Shown: positions 1 through 7,349 of the stretch, one piece after another | Layout of the letters: each line of letters opens with the position of its first letter | Numbering within the stretch: the stretch's first letter is position 1 | Source of the DNA: JANQJA01 sp040880285 | GTDB taxonomy: Bacteria; Pseudomonadota; Gammaproteobacteria; Pseudomonadales; Azotimanducaceae | Direction: 5' to 3' | Assembly: GCA_040880285.1 (NCBI GenBank) | Contig: JBBDIT010000079.1 | Coordinates: 1 to 10,995, forward strand | Length of the DNA stretch: 10,995 nt | Made by a program: the position numbers and the translations under genes | Notes under the pieces: generated by a model | Told to the model about the DNA's origin: nothing | Database searches by the model: none | Seen by the model: the letters and a program-made list of their open reading frames with translations, nothing else

Positions 1-134
1 GAGGACCGGTCACGGGTCCGGAAACCCGTTCCCGGTCCTGACACCGTCACATAAAGTCCCTGTACCTGACCTTCCAAACCAGGCCCCTGACTTCTCACTG
101 GACCGATTGAGGTGGACTTGTCAAAGGTTCCCTA
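1..134 (+). repeat. Diverged 3' end of the 420-bp repeat family
   Basis: This is a partial copy of the repeat seen at 10491-10995, in the same orientation. Bases 3-21 match 10679-10697 exactly, and bases 61-110 align without gaps to 10871-10920 with 43 of 50 identical. Between them about 150 bp of the full unit is missing. The gap is bounded by the sequence CCCGGTCC, which occurs once here (31-38) and twice in the full unit (10702 and 10852), so a deletion between direct repeats is the simplest reading. Unlike the copy at 10491-10910, this one continues beyond GACCGAT (101-107) into an outer arm (107-134) that is the near reverse complement of 10756-10782. The copy ends at the TAG stop of the neighbouring leftward gene. 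It holds no coding sequence I can support. The window starts inside it, so its left edge is unknown. Confidence 0.8.
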
Positions 135-893
135 GTGAACTTCCAGCCAGTCGAAGCCTGCACCCTGGTCAGCCACATGCAGTTCACCAGCCCAGTTCCT
201 GACCGGCTCCTGCACTGCAGCCAGCGCCAGGTCTGGATGATTGTTCTTTTCACTGACGTGACAAATAATCAGGTGCTGGAGTCGTTCTACCTGGATTTTC
301 GACAGGAGACCCGCGGCTTGCTGATTACTCAAGTGTCCATGCATACCACCAACACGTTGCTTGAGCGCCCAGGGATAGGGACCGTTGGCTAGCATTTCAA
401 CGTCATGGTTACATTCGAGAAGCAAGGCATCACACGCGGCATATTGCTGTTCAACATACGGCGAAATGTGGCCAAGATCAGTTAGCACTCCAACTTTACG
501 TCCGTGGCCTGAGACAATGTACTGGCAGGGTTCCCTTGCATCATGGGGAACCGGCACAGGCTCAACTTTGAAGCCACCGATACGAAACGCCCTGTGACAG
601 TTGACTTCTTTCATAAGCGGCATCAGGCCCATCTTCTTTCGATTATAGGTGCCTGGTGTCAGGTAAACCGGCGTATTGAATTTGCGAGCAAATGCAGCAA
701 CGCCATGGATATGGTCTGCATGTTCATGCGTCACCAGGATTGCGGCAATATCATCCGGTGCTCGCCCTAATCGATCCATACGCCGGATCGTCTCTTTAAT
801 CGAAAATCCAAGATCGACGAGGATTGTCGTATCCTCGTCCTCGATGAGTGTTGCGTTACCACGAGACCCACTACCCAGCGATGCGATTCGCAC
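132..893 (-). CDS. MBL-fold metallo-hydrolase, WalJ/YycJ type
   Basis: A 253-residue cytoplasmic protein of the metallo-beta-lactamase fold. The N-terminal part has the SLGSGSRGNATLI opening typical of the WalJ/YycJ subgroup. The signature THEHADH at residues 55-61 supplies metal ligands. Later candidate ligands are His117 (in PVPHDAR), Asp139 (TDLGH), the MHGH motif at 184-187 and His212 (ICHVSEKNNHP). Related proteins have been linked to 5'-3' exonuclease activity and DNA repair; the substrate here is inferred only from family. The start is a GTG at 891-893, preceded by GAGAG at 902-906 with eight bases between, and no better in-frame ATG fits the conserved opening. It is the last gene of the dapA-bamC operon, 13 bases after bamC, an arrangement found in many Gammaproteobacteria. 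Its TAG stop lies at the very end of the repeat fragment at 1-134. Confidence 0.9.
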   Translation of the reverse strand: MRIASLGSGSRGNATLIEDEDTTILVDLGFSIKETIRRMDRLGRAPDDIAAILVTHEHADHIHGVAAFARKFNTPVYLTPGTYNRKKMGLMPLMKEVNCHRAFRIGGFKVEPVPVPHDAREPCQYIVSGHGRKVGVLTDLGHISPYVEQQYAACDALLLECNHDVEMLANGPYPWALKQRVGGMHGHLSNQQAAGLLSKIQVERLQHLIICHVSEKNNHPDLALAAVQEPVRNWAGELHVADQGAGFDWLEVH

Positions 894-906
894 GAACGAA
901 GCTCTC

Positions 907-1995
907 TTAAGTTGAATATTGCTTGATGATCTTCAAAAGTCTCTCCGCGACAAGCGCATTGGCAAGAGTCGCACTGTCTTTTAGAACCGTCACGTGTACC
1001 TCATCCTCATGACGATCCAGATGGACAAGATATCGATTGGCCGAACCTTGAGCCATTTCGGCGTCACCTGAAAAAAGACGCGAGAAAAATCCTGGTTCAT
1101 CCGCGCGACTGTCATCGTAATAGACATAATAGATGGCAGAATTTCGATCCAGATCCTCAACGTTGATGCGCGCATCTTCAAGGGCATTGCCCACTGTTGC
1201 CCAGGCCCGATCAAACTTCAACTTGTATTTGAGAACCGGTTTCTGGCGATCAGGTATGAGTTCCGCACGCTGACCGCCAATCATTGCGGCTAGCTTTGAT
1301 ACCTGTGTGGAAGTATTGAGATGATCGCCCAGATAAAACGCCAGGCTATTGAGAGCCACACCCTCAAGCTCCAGATCATCGGAACCGGTAGACCAGGTCA
1401 CCGCTTCCTCCAGCACCGGCACTCCGAGAGGTAGACTCTTGTGTTCCATATAGACTTCAGTGCTGCCGGCACGAATTCCCGGCTCAACCCGCAGCCTGAA
1501 CTTGTGCCGCATCGATGCACCTGAGTTTGCAAACACGGTAAGTGACTTGAGCGAGTCGAAGATGGCTTCCGCTTCGCCGTCGCGCCCCGCCATCCATTCA
1601 GATTCCATAACACCGCGGCTGGGATCTGCATAGGCAAGATTCATATTGGCATCTTCCCAGAACTGTCGAAGTCTTGGCCAAACCATCGCTGGTGGCGCAT
1701 CCACAAATACCCACCTTGAGTCCCCCAGCCGCTTGATTACAATCTGGTCCACACTAACGGCAGAAGCCAACGGTTCGGGAAGTCCGATCTCCAATTTCTC
1801 ACCGGCAAGCTCACGCACATCACGAGCCTCGGGAATTTCAAGCAGGTCGTCGAACGCTGGCTCATCAAGCTGTTCGGGAATCGTAACGCGATCAATTGTC
1901 TGCGCATTAATGTATTGCTCACTCCGGTCATACGTAGCCCAACCGCAACCGGACAACAACAGCACCAATGACGATGCCAGCACTCTGGTGTTCAT
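907..1995 (-). CDS. bamC: Outer-membrane assembly lipoprotein BamC
   Basis: A 362-residue lipoprotein of the BamC (NlpB) family, a non-essential accessory part of the BAM complex that folds beta-barrel proteins into the outer membrane. A hydrophobic signal sequence ends in the lipobox L14-S15-G16-C17, so Cys17 should be lipidated; Gly18 rather than Asp at +2 fits outer-membrane sorting. Residues 22-80 are polar and probably extended, as in the BamC lasso that contacts BamD. Two helix-grip domains follow at about 86-240 and 253-360, each with the pattern W-x-V-(x)n-D/ALEDA typical of the family, and the segment GFFSRLF at 302-308 is also familiar from pseudomonad-like BamC proteins. The ATG at 1993-1995 lies five bases beyond the dapA stop and lacks a clear Shine-Dalgarno sequence, so translational coupling to dapA is likely. 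The dapA-bamC pairing is conserved in Gammaproteobacteria and supports the call. Confidence 0.9.
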   Translation of the reverse strand: MNTRVLASSLVLLLSGCGWATYDRSEQYINAQTIDRVTIPEQLDEPAFDDLLEIPEARDVRELAGEKLEIGLPEPLASAVSVDQIVIKRLGDSRWVFVDAPPAMVWPRLRQFWEDANMNLAYADPSRGVMESEWMAGRDGEAEAIFDSLKSLTVFANSGASMRHKFRLRVEPGIRAGSTEVYMEHKSLPLGVPVLEEAVTWSTGSDDLELEGVALNSLAFYLGDHLNTSTQVSKLAAMIGGQRAELIPDRQKPVLKYKLKFDRAWATVGNALEDARINVEDLDRNSAIYYVYYDDSRADEPGFFSRLFSGDAEMAQGSANRYLVHLDRHEDEVHVTVLKDSATLANALVAERLLKIIKQYST

Positions 1996-2000
1996 GAATT

Positions 2001-2879
2001 TCAGTTAACTACTCCTGCTTGTCGGAGCGCCTCGCGAACCGCGTCCCGGTACTGCTCGGAAAGCTCCGTTAGCGGCAGACGAATACCACGCTCAATTTTA
2101 CCCATTTCCGAAAGGGCCCACTTTACCGGAATCGGGTTGGATTCCAGGAACAAACCGGTATGCAGGCCCATTAGTTGGCTGTTAAGCGAGCGCGCCTCAT
2201 CGGCTTGCCCCGCCACTGCACTATGACATACCGCTGCCATCTGTTTCGGCGCCACATTGGCGGTTACGCTGATAGTCCCTTTGGCACCGTTCAGCATCAG
2301 GTCAACCGCTGTCGCATCATCACCTGAATAAACGACCAGCCGTGAGCCACAAAGTTCCAAAATTTCGAGGGTCCGGTTTACATCGCCGGTTGCTTCCTTG
2401 ATCGCTATTACCTGTGGTATTTCTGCGAGCCTTGCAACGGTTGCCGATAACATATCGCAGGCCGTACGGCCCGGCACATTGTAAAGAACCTGTGGAAGGT
2501 CGACCGCAGCCGCAATCGCCTTGTAGTGCTGATACAGTCCTTCCTGGGTCGGCTTATTGTAATAAGGTGTAACCAACAAGCACGCATCTGCACCAGCTTC
2601 CTTTGCTTCCCGGGTCAATTCAATAGCCTCGCTGGTTGAATTGGCACCGGTGCCGGCAATGACCGGTATCCTGCCACCCACGACCGTGATCACTCGTTTG
2701 ACAATGTCACAATGCTCTTCGGGTGTCACCGTTGCGGATTCACCGGTTGTACCGACCGGTACGATGGCATTGGTACCCATCTCAATGTGCCACTCGAGCA
2801 ACTCATCGAGACGTGTCCAGTCGATACTGCCATCGACGTGCATGGGTGTTACTAAAGCAACTATGCTGCCAGAAATCAT
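2001..2879 (-). CDS. dapA: 4-hydroxy-tetrahydrodipicolinate synthase
   Basis: A 292-residue TIM-barrel enzyme that condenses pyruvate with L-aspartate semialdehyde, the first committed step to diaminopimelate and lysine. Catalytic residues sit at the same numbers as in the E. coli enzyme: Thr44-Thr45 in PVGTTGE, Tyr107 in TPYYNKP, Tyr133 and Arg138 in LYNVPGRT, and the Schiff-base Lys161 in IAIKEATGD. Length matches the family (about 292). The ATG at 2877-2879 is preceded on the minus strand by an AGGGCAGG-like sequence. It is the first gene of a leftward operon with bamC and the metallo-hydrolase, and a candidate promoter lies at 2946-2974. The product feeds both protein lysine and peptidoglycan cross-bridges. 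Confidence 0.97.
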   Translation of the reverse strand: MISGSIVALVTPMHVDGSIDWTRLDELLEWHIEMGTNAIVPVGTTGESATVTPEEHCDIVKRVITVVGGRIPVIAGTGANSTSEAIELTREAKEAGADACLLVTPYYNKPTQEGLYQHYKAIAAAVDLPQVLYNVPGRTACDMLSATVARLAEIPQVIAIKEATGDVNRTLEILELCGSRLVVYSGDDATAVDLMLNGAKGTISVTANVAPKQMAAVCHSAVAGQADEARSLNSQLMGLHTGLFLESNPIPVKWALSEMGKIERGIRLPLTELSEQYRDAVREALRQAGVVN

Positions 2880-2945
2880 GGACCTGCCCTAAAGAAGCAT
2901 CCGGATAAGGAAATTCCCCAAAAAGCCCGGAAAAACAAACGCACA

Positions 2946-2974
2946 ATCTTACTGGCCCGGGATGTCGATAACAA
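2946..2974 (-). promoter_or_regulatory. Candidate sigma70 promoter for dapA-bamC-MBL operon
   Basis: On the minus strand there is a TTGTTA hexamer (2969-2974) and a TAAGAT hexamer (2946-2951) separated by exactly 17 bases. This would give a leader of roughly 60 bases before the dapA ATG. It lies in the only long gap between perM and dapA (2880-3008). The match is by eye and no regulator site was seen. Confidence 0.5.
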
Positions 2975-3008
2975 CCGCCATGCCTGCCAGAGCCTCAAGG
3001 CGGGGAGT

Positions 3009-4085
3009 CTAGCGTTGCACTATATCGGGTTCCCCCAGCGCGCCCCGGGGCCAGGAAGTCATGACTGCCTTGACCAGGGTCGCCAAAGGGATGGCAAAGA
3101 ATACTCCCCACAAGCCCCACCAGCTACCAAACACCAGGATCGCGGTAATGATCGCGATAGGATGGAGGTTTACAGCCTCGGAAAACAGCAGCGGAACAAT
3201 TACAAACCCATCAATAGTCTGGATGATCGTATAACCAGTCACCAAATAGAAAAATTCAGTGGTCCAACCGAACTGAAGATAGGCAATAATGAGGACCGGA
3301 AAGGTGACAGCCACAAATCCCACATACGGCACAATGACCGACAGGCCCACAAGGAACGCCAACAACACCGCATAATCAAGACCGGACAATTTGAAGAACA
3401 CATAGGTCACAACCCCTACCACAATGATCTCGACAACCTTGCCACGGATATAGCCCGCCATCTTAAGGTTCATTTCCGTTCCAATACGATCCAGCAGCGG
3501 TCTTTTGTCAGGTAAGAAGGACATACACCAGGCAATGATACGATCCTGGTCTTTCAGTAGGAAAAACACCAGCAGTGGTACCAGCATCGTGTATACGGCG
3601 ACACCCAACACCAACGGCAGCTGAGACAGGGAAACTGACAGTAACCATTGCCCTATTTCGCCGACTTCGGCGCTCAGCAAGTCACCCCAACTACTGACCA
3701 TCTGCTCTGAAATAAATTGGGGAAACCTTTCCGGTAATCTTGAAAGCAGTAGTTCTGTCTCGTTCACCATCTGCGGCAGGTCCTCAAACAGACTCCGCAT
3801 CTGGCGCCATACCCTTGGGATCACAAAAAACAGCAGTGACACAAACCCACCCAGAAACAACATAAAGGTGCACCACACCGCAACGGAATTAGGTAAGTTG
3901 AGGCGCCTGAGCGCCTTGATGGTACCTTGCATAACATAGGCGAGTATCACACCCGTCAGCAGCGGTGCCAGAATTCTACCCATGGTCACAATCACAATTG
4001 ATGAGACGATCAGGATCACGGCCAGCAAAACAGCCTCTTCTTCTGAAAGAAACCGGTCCACCCAACCTCGCATCACTTCAAACAT
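3009..4085 (-). CDS. perM: AI-2E family transporter, PerM type
   Basis: A 358-residue inner-membrane protein of the AI-2E transporter (PerM/YdiK/TqsA) superfamily. Hydrophobic segments are visible near residues 15-50 (the two-helix opening LLAVILIVSSIVIV and LLTGVILAYVMQG), 65-90, about 150-175, then 215-335, around a polar middle region at 90-145 that is probably helical. The family signature GLDYAVLLAFLVGLSVIVPYVGF is present, including the PYVG turn, as is the C-terminal LVFGSWWGLWGVFFAIPLA. Substrate is not known from sequence: members range from quorum-signal exporters to sodium/proton antiporters, and PerM in particular has no firm substrate. The ATG at 4083-4085 has AGGA nine bases upstream. 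It follows tusA by 19 bases on the same strand, so the two are probably co-transcribed; this pair next to a BepA protease is common in Gammaproteobacteria. Confidence 0.88.
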   Translation of the reverse strand: MFEVMRGWVDRFLSEEEAVLLAVILIVSSIVIVTMGRILAPLLTGVILAYVMQGTIKALRRLNLPNSVAVWCTFMLFLGGFVSLLFFVIPRVWRQMRSLFEDLPQMVNETELLLSRLPERFPQFISEQMVSSWGDLLSAEVGEIGQWLLSVSLSQLPLVLGVAVYTMLVPLLVFFLLKDQDRIIAWCMSFLPDKRPLLDRIGTEMNLKMAGYIRGKVVEIIVVGVVTYVFFKLSGLDYAVLLAFLVGLSVIVPYVGFVAVTFPVLIIAYLQFGWTTEFFYLVTGYTIIQTIDGFVIVPLLFSEAVNLHPIAIITAILVFGSWWGLWGVFFAIPLATLVKAVMTSWPRGALGEPDIVQR

Positions 4086-4104
4086 GGTCTGCTATCCTGA
4101 AAGC

Positions 4105-4344
4105 CTAGACTTTTTTCAGCCAGTAAATGTAGGTGCCGTCCTGTTCGTCGGATTTCAGGAGCTGATGCCCGCTCTGGTTTGAAAATACGGTAAAATCCCG
4201 AACCGAACCGGGATCAGTGCAGGTGATTTCGAGCACTCGCCCGCTATCCATACGGTTCAACGCCTGTTTGGCTTTCAACAGAGGCAACGGGCACGTCAGG
4301 CCGCTCGCATCCAGCTTCTCGTCAATAACCGTTTCAGCAGTCAT
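4105..4344 (-). CDS. tusA: Sulfur carrier protein TusA
   Basis: A 79-residue cytoplasmic sulfur-relay protein of the TusA/SirA family. It accepts persulfide sulfur from a cysteine desulfurase and passes it on, classically to TusBCD and MnmA for 2-thiolation of wobble uridine in tRNAs for Lys, Glu and Gln. The defining motif L-D-A-S-G-L-T-C-P-L-P-L-L-K is at residues 11-24, with the sulfur-carrying Cys18 in the CPxP turn. Length matches the family (about 80). A longer reading frame from a TTG at 4354-4356 exists, but that codon overlaps a GGAG ribosome-binding site (4351-4354) placed six bases before the ATG at 4342-4344, so the ATG is preferred. It precedes perM by 19 bases. Confidence 0.93.
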   Translation of the reverse strand: MTAETVIDEKLDASGLTCPLPLLKAKQALNRMDSGRVLEITCTDPGSVRDFTVFSNQSGHQLLKSDEQDGTYIYWLKKV

Positions 4345-4350
4345 AATAGT

Positions 4351-4354
4351 CTCC
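4351..4354 (-). promoter_or_regulatory. Ribosome-binding site that sets the tusA start
   Basis: GGAG on the minus strand, six bases before the ATG at 4342-4344. It overlaps an in-frame TTG and so argues against the longer 83-residue reading of TusA. Confidence 0.7.
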
Positions 4355-4366
4355 AACAGAGTACGG

Positions 4367-4372
4367 ATTATA
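4367..4372 (-). promoter_or_regulatory. Candidate -10 box for tusA-perM
   Basis: A perfect TATAAT on the minus strand, 22 bases before the tusA ATG, implying a short leader. No good -35 hexamer sits at 16-18 bases; the nearest, TTGCCA, is 20 bases away. It lies in the divergent gap between tusA and bepA. Confidence 0.45.
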
Positions 4373-4501
4373 ACTGATGGCTGACCCTATCGTGGCAACA
4401 AACTCAGATGGAACGCGGGCGCCTGCATGTGGTCCAATTTGCTGTTCTTTACTCCCCCAATCCTTAGCGAAAAAGTGAGTTGGAGGGCGCGAGCCTGCTC
4501 C

Positions 4502-6019
4502 ATGTTTTTCAAATATGTTTCCCAAATGCTACTAGCTTCAGCCATTCCGATCTGCTTCCAGATAACGTCGCGCATTCTGGCCGGGACGTTATTGATCGTG
4601 ACACTGTTTGTCGCCGCTTCCGGCAAGGCAGCAGACACTCGCAATCTACCCCAGCTCGGTGATCGGGCATCTTCCATCATTTCGCTCGAACAGGAGCGGG
4701 AGCTCGGCCAGGACTTCTTGCGCTCACTGCGTGCCCAGGCACCGACCATTTCTGATCCCATTCTTCAAGAGTACCTGGAACATCTCATCTACAAACTTGC
4801 TCTGAACAGCGAACTGCAGGACCGAAGCCTTGAACTCATCATCATTGATGCAGACTCCATCAACGCATTTGCTGCACCGGGCGGCATCGTCGGCGTTCAC
4901 GACGGCCTTTTTGTCTATGCAGAGACCGAAGATGAGATCTCGGCAATCCTGGCTCACGAATTAGCCCATCTGAGCCAACGCCATTTCGCCAGAAGGAGTG
5001 ATGCGGGCCGTCAAGCCTCCATGACCAGTCTTGCTGGCCTGCTTGCAGGCATCGTTTTGATCGCAGCAGGCAGCGGAGATGCTGGCCTCGCAGCAATGAC
5101 CGCAGGCCAGGCAGCAACCCAGGGAGAAATGCTGCGTTATAGTCGAGCCTGGGAATCTGAAGCCGACCGGGTCGGTATTCGCACCCTGGTGGATGCCGGC
5201 AAGGACCCCCGCGCCATGGCCGCAATGTTCGAGCGCCTGGAGCGTGCCAATCGATTCCAGACCAGCCGGATCCCCGAATTCCTGCTGACCCACCCGGTCA
5301 CACGCGACCGGATAGCCGATTCCTATAATCAAGCCCTCCAATACCCCAACAGGGAGTATCAGTCCAGCCTCGACTACCAGTTGATGCGTGCCCGGGTGAT
5401 TGTGAATACGTCAAGGTCACCACGCGACGCCATATCACGAATGCAAGCAGATCTGGATTCTGCCGACCCCGTCAAACGAGCAGCATCCCAGTATGGACTC
5501 ACGCTGGCTTATACCGAGTCAGGGCAATTCGAGCGAGCGATGGACTATCTCAATGCTTTGAAGAAAACACACAACGGCAAGATAGCTGTGATGCTTGCCG
5601 AGGCAAGCCTACACAACAAAGCCGCTCGCTATGATGAAGCCGGTAGCATTCTCAAGGACGCGCTGCGCTTGTCACCGGGCAACTATCCTTTGACGATGGC
5701 CTATGCAGATGTATTGCTCAAACAAGGCAAGCCGGAGAGGGCGCAAAACGTACTGGTACCTTTGACCTCAAAGCGTCCCAATGATGTGCACTTGTGGTAT
5801 ACGCTTGCAGAAACCTACGGCCTTGCTAACAATATTGTAGGGGTGCATGAGGCACGCGCTGAGTATTTTGTTCTGGTGGGAAATTTTGACCAGGCCATTA
5901 CACAACTGGGATACGCGATTCCACTTGTAACCGACAACTTCCAGAAGACTGCAAGCATCAGAACAAGAATTGAAGAAATCCACCAGATGCGGATGAAGCG
6001 GGAGCAGCGAAACAGCTAG
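4502..6019 (+). CDS. bepA: Periplasmic M48 metalloprotease BepA with TPR domain
   Basis: A 505-residue secreted zinc protease and chaperone (BepA/YfgC family) that helps the LPS transporter protein LptD mature and removes stalled outer-membrane proteins. Numbered from the ATG at 4502, the zinc motif HELAH is at 152-156 with the downstream Glu ligand motif ESEAD at 218-222. The THP motif with His264 matches the position of the regulatory His246 of E. coli BepA. Residues from about 300 on form TPR-like helical repeats. A signal peptide is visible as a hydrophobic run ending ASGKAAD. The start is uncertain: 4427 (530 residues), 4502 and 4526 are all in frame, none with a well-spaced Shine-Dalgarno sequence, and the signal peptide is longer than usual from any of them. 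E. coli BepA is 487 residues. It is divergent from tusA. Its TAG stop is followed directly by a repeat-related motif (6016-6041). Confidence 0.92.
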   Translation: MFFKYVSQMLLASAIPICFQITSRILAGTLLIVTLFVAASGKAADTRNLPQLGDRASSIISLEQERELGQDFLRSLRAQAPTISDPILQEYLEHLIYKLALNSELQDRSLELIIIDADSINAFAAPGGIVGVHDGLFVYAETEDEISAILAHELAHLSQRHFARRSDAGRQASMTSLAGLLAGIVLIAAGSGDAGLAAMTAGQAATQGEMLRYSRAWESEADRVGIRTLVDAGKDPRAMAAMFERLERANRFQTSRIPEFLLTHPVTRDRIADSYNQALQYPNREYQSSLDYQLMRARVIVNTSRSPRDAISRMQADLDSADPVKRAASQYGLTLAYTESGQFERAMDYLNALKKTHNGKIAVMLAEASLHNKAARYDEAGSILKDALRLSPGNYPLTMAYADVLLKQGKPERAQNVLVPLTSKRPNDVHLWYTLAETYGLANNIVGVHEARAEYFVLVGNFDQAITQLGYAIPLVTDNFQKTASIRTRIEEIHQMRMKREQRNS

Positions 6020-6041
6020 GGACCTTTGAACAAGTGTATCT
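6016..6041 (+). repeat. Short relic of the repeat's inverted-repeat arm
   Basis: CTAGGGACCTTTGAACAAGT begins with the last base of the final bepA sense codon and its TAG stop. It matches the minus-strand sequence that overlaps the stop of the metallo-hydrolase gene (134 down to about 107) with one single-base indel in each copy, and the arm at 10756-10782 somewhat less closely. Similarity fades after about 6041, before the nadA stop at 6053. This motif fills most of the 33-base gap between the convergent bepA and nadA genes. No classical hairpin-plus-U terminator was seen here. Confidence 0.5.
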
Positions 6042-6052
6042 CTGCACAGCTG

Positions 6053-7102
6053 TCAGGCGTTGCCTTGGACACGAAAGTTCTCCGAATTGGCAAACGAAAC
6101 CATTCGCTCAAGTGGTATCAAAGCCCGGCGTCCGATTTCCGGATCAACAAAAATCTCATTACCACCTTCCTCAAGCGTCTGCTGCAAGTTTTCAAGCGCA
6201 TTCATACCCATCCATGGACAGTGAGCACAGCTTCTGCAGGTAGCACCGTTCCCCGCGGTAGGCGCTTCGAGGAACATCTTATTTGGCGCCATGGCACGCA
6301 TTTTGTAAAAGATTCCCTTGTCAGTCGCGACAATGAATTTCTCGTTAGGCAACTCCTGCGCCGCCTTGATTAACTGGCTGGTTGAACCCACAATGTCTGC
6401 AAGGTCTACAACGGATTGGGGCGACTCAGGGTGCACCAGCACGGCCGCATCTGGATGCACCTGTTTGAGATCGGCAACACCCTTGGCCTTGAACTCCTCA
6501 TGCACAATGCAGGCACCGTCCCACAGCACCATGTCAGCACCGGTTTGCTTCTGGATGTAACCACCCAAATATTTGTCCGGTGCCCACAATATCTTTTCGC
6601 CCTTATCCATAAGGTATTCAGCTACTTCGAGCGCAATGCTTGATGTGACTACCCAGTCTGAACGAGCCTTGACAGCTGCCGACGTATTGGCATAAACCAC
6701 AACTGTACGGTCAGGATGAGCGTCACAAAAAGCTGAAAACTCGTCAACCGGGCATCCAAGGTCAAGTGAACAGGTTGCTTCGAGCGTTGGCATGATGACA
6801 CGCTTTTCCGGGTTCAGGATTTTCGCGGTCTCACCCATGAACTTGACACCAGCAACGACAAGCGTCTTTGCCGGATGTTTGTTCCCGAACCGTGCCATTT
6901 CCAATGAGTCGGAAACGCAACCACCGGTATCTTCTGCAAGTGCCTGAATAGCGTCGTCTGTGTAGTAATGAGCGACCAGTACCGCGTCCTGCGCCTTAAG
7001 CAGTTTCTTGATACGCGCTTTATACCCGGCAATCTCGTCTTCACTCAGCGTGTGACTCTGATGCAGCGGTATCTCGAATGCAATGTTACCCATACTGGTC
7101 AT
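6053..7102 (-). CDS. nadA: Quinolinate synthase NadA
   Basis: A 349-residue [4Fe-4S] enzyme that condenses iminoaspartate (made by NadB) with dihydroxyacetone phosphate to give quinolinate, in de novo NAD synthesis in the cytoplasm. The three cluster cysteines are in place: Cys111 in EATCSLDLGC, Cys198 in DGACIVHEEF and Cys295 at the end of the C-x-x-C-x-x-C motif at 289-295; this spacing is the same as in E. coli NadA (113, 200, 297). The HYYTD (45-49) and VKFMGETAK (86-94) motifs are also typical. Length is as expected. The ATG at 7102 has a GAGAG-like site just upstream; a second ATG at 7093 is possible. It converges on bepA and diverges from the ATP-grasp gene. No nadB or nadC is in the window. 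Confidence 0.96.
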   Translation of the reverse strand: MTSMGNIAFEIPLHQSHTLSEDEIAGYKARIKKLLKAQDAVLVAHYYTDDAIQALAEDTGGCVSDSLEMARFGNKHPAKTLVVAGVKFMGETAKILNPEKRVIMPTLEATCSLDLGCPVDEFSAFCDAHPDRTVVVYANTSAAVKARSDWVVTSSIALEVAEYLMDKGEKILWAPDKYLGGYIQKQTGADMVLWDGACIVHEEFKAKGVADLKQVHPDAAVLVHPESPQSVVDLADIVGSTSQLIKAAQELPNEKFIVATDKGIFYKMRAMAPNKMFLEAPTAGNGATCRSCAHCPWMGMNALENLQQTLEEGGNEIFVDPEIGRRALIPLERMVSFANSENFRVQGNA

Positions 7103-7123
7103 TAGCTCTCACGTGAACTTACA

Positions 7124-7129
7124 ATTATA
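7124..7129 (-). promoter_or_regulatory. Candidate -10 box for nadA
   Basis: A perfect TATAAT on the minus strand, 21 bases before the nadA ATG. No recognisable -35 hexamer is present at the usual distance, so it may be weak or depend on an activator. Confidence 0.35.
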
Positions 7130-7167
7130 GCGCAAGACTGCCGCATTTCTTTGCCTGGCAGCCCTTA

Positions 7168-7173
7168 TATAAT
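7168..7173 (+). promoter_or_regulatory. Candidate -10 box facing the ATP-grasp gene
   Basis: TATAAT on the plus strand inside an AT-rich patch (7165-7180). It would give a leader of about 170 bases before the gene at 7350. No good -35 hexamer was found, so this is tentative. Confidence 0.3.
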
Positions 7174-7273
7174 TTATATGGGTCTTATTCCTGTTAATCC
7201 AAGGCCCATCGAAACAAGTCCACACGCCAAATGTGCCTATCGAGGCTTAAATCCCCGCCAGGCATCGGTTCAC

Positions 7274-7303
7274 CGTGACGCGCAAGCTAGGCGTGACGCG
7301 CAA
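7274..7303 (+). repeat. Two 12-bp direct repeats, 18-bp period
   Basis: CGTGACGCGCAA occurs at 7274-7285 and again at 7292-7303. They sit in the nadA/ATP-grasp divergent gap (7103-7349), upstream of the rightward gene. Tandem direct sites of this size can be binding sites for a regulator, but none is identified. The rest of the 247-base gap shows only the two candidate -10 boxes. Confidence 0.6.
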
Positions 7304-7349
7304 ATGCCGTTAAACTCGCGCGGTCCGTACACGAGGTACTACTTACCCT

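Noticed and set aside
2988..3001. GCCTCAAGGC palindrome downstream of perM as a terminator
   Set aside because: The stem is only four base pairs and no T-run follows on the minus strand.
3015..3515. 166-residue plus-strand reading frame opposite perM
   Set aside because: It is fully antisense to the well-supported perM gene, its composition is that of a reverse-frame shadow, and it shows no motif.
7197..7220. Possible fourth copy of the repeat-end motif (AACAAGTCCAC)
   Set aside because: Only about 10-11 bases match the arm and the upstream CCTTTG part is not convincing, so chance is a fair explanation.
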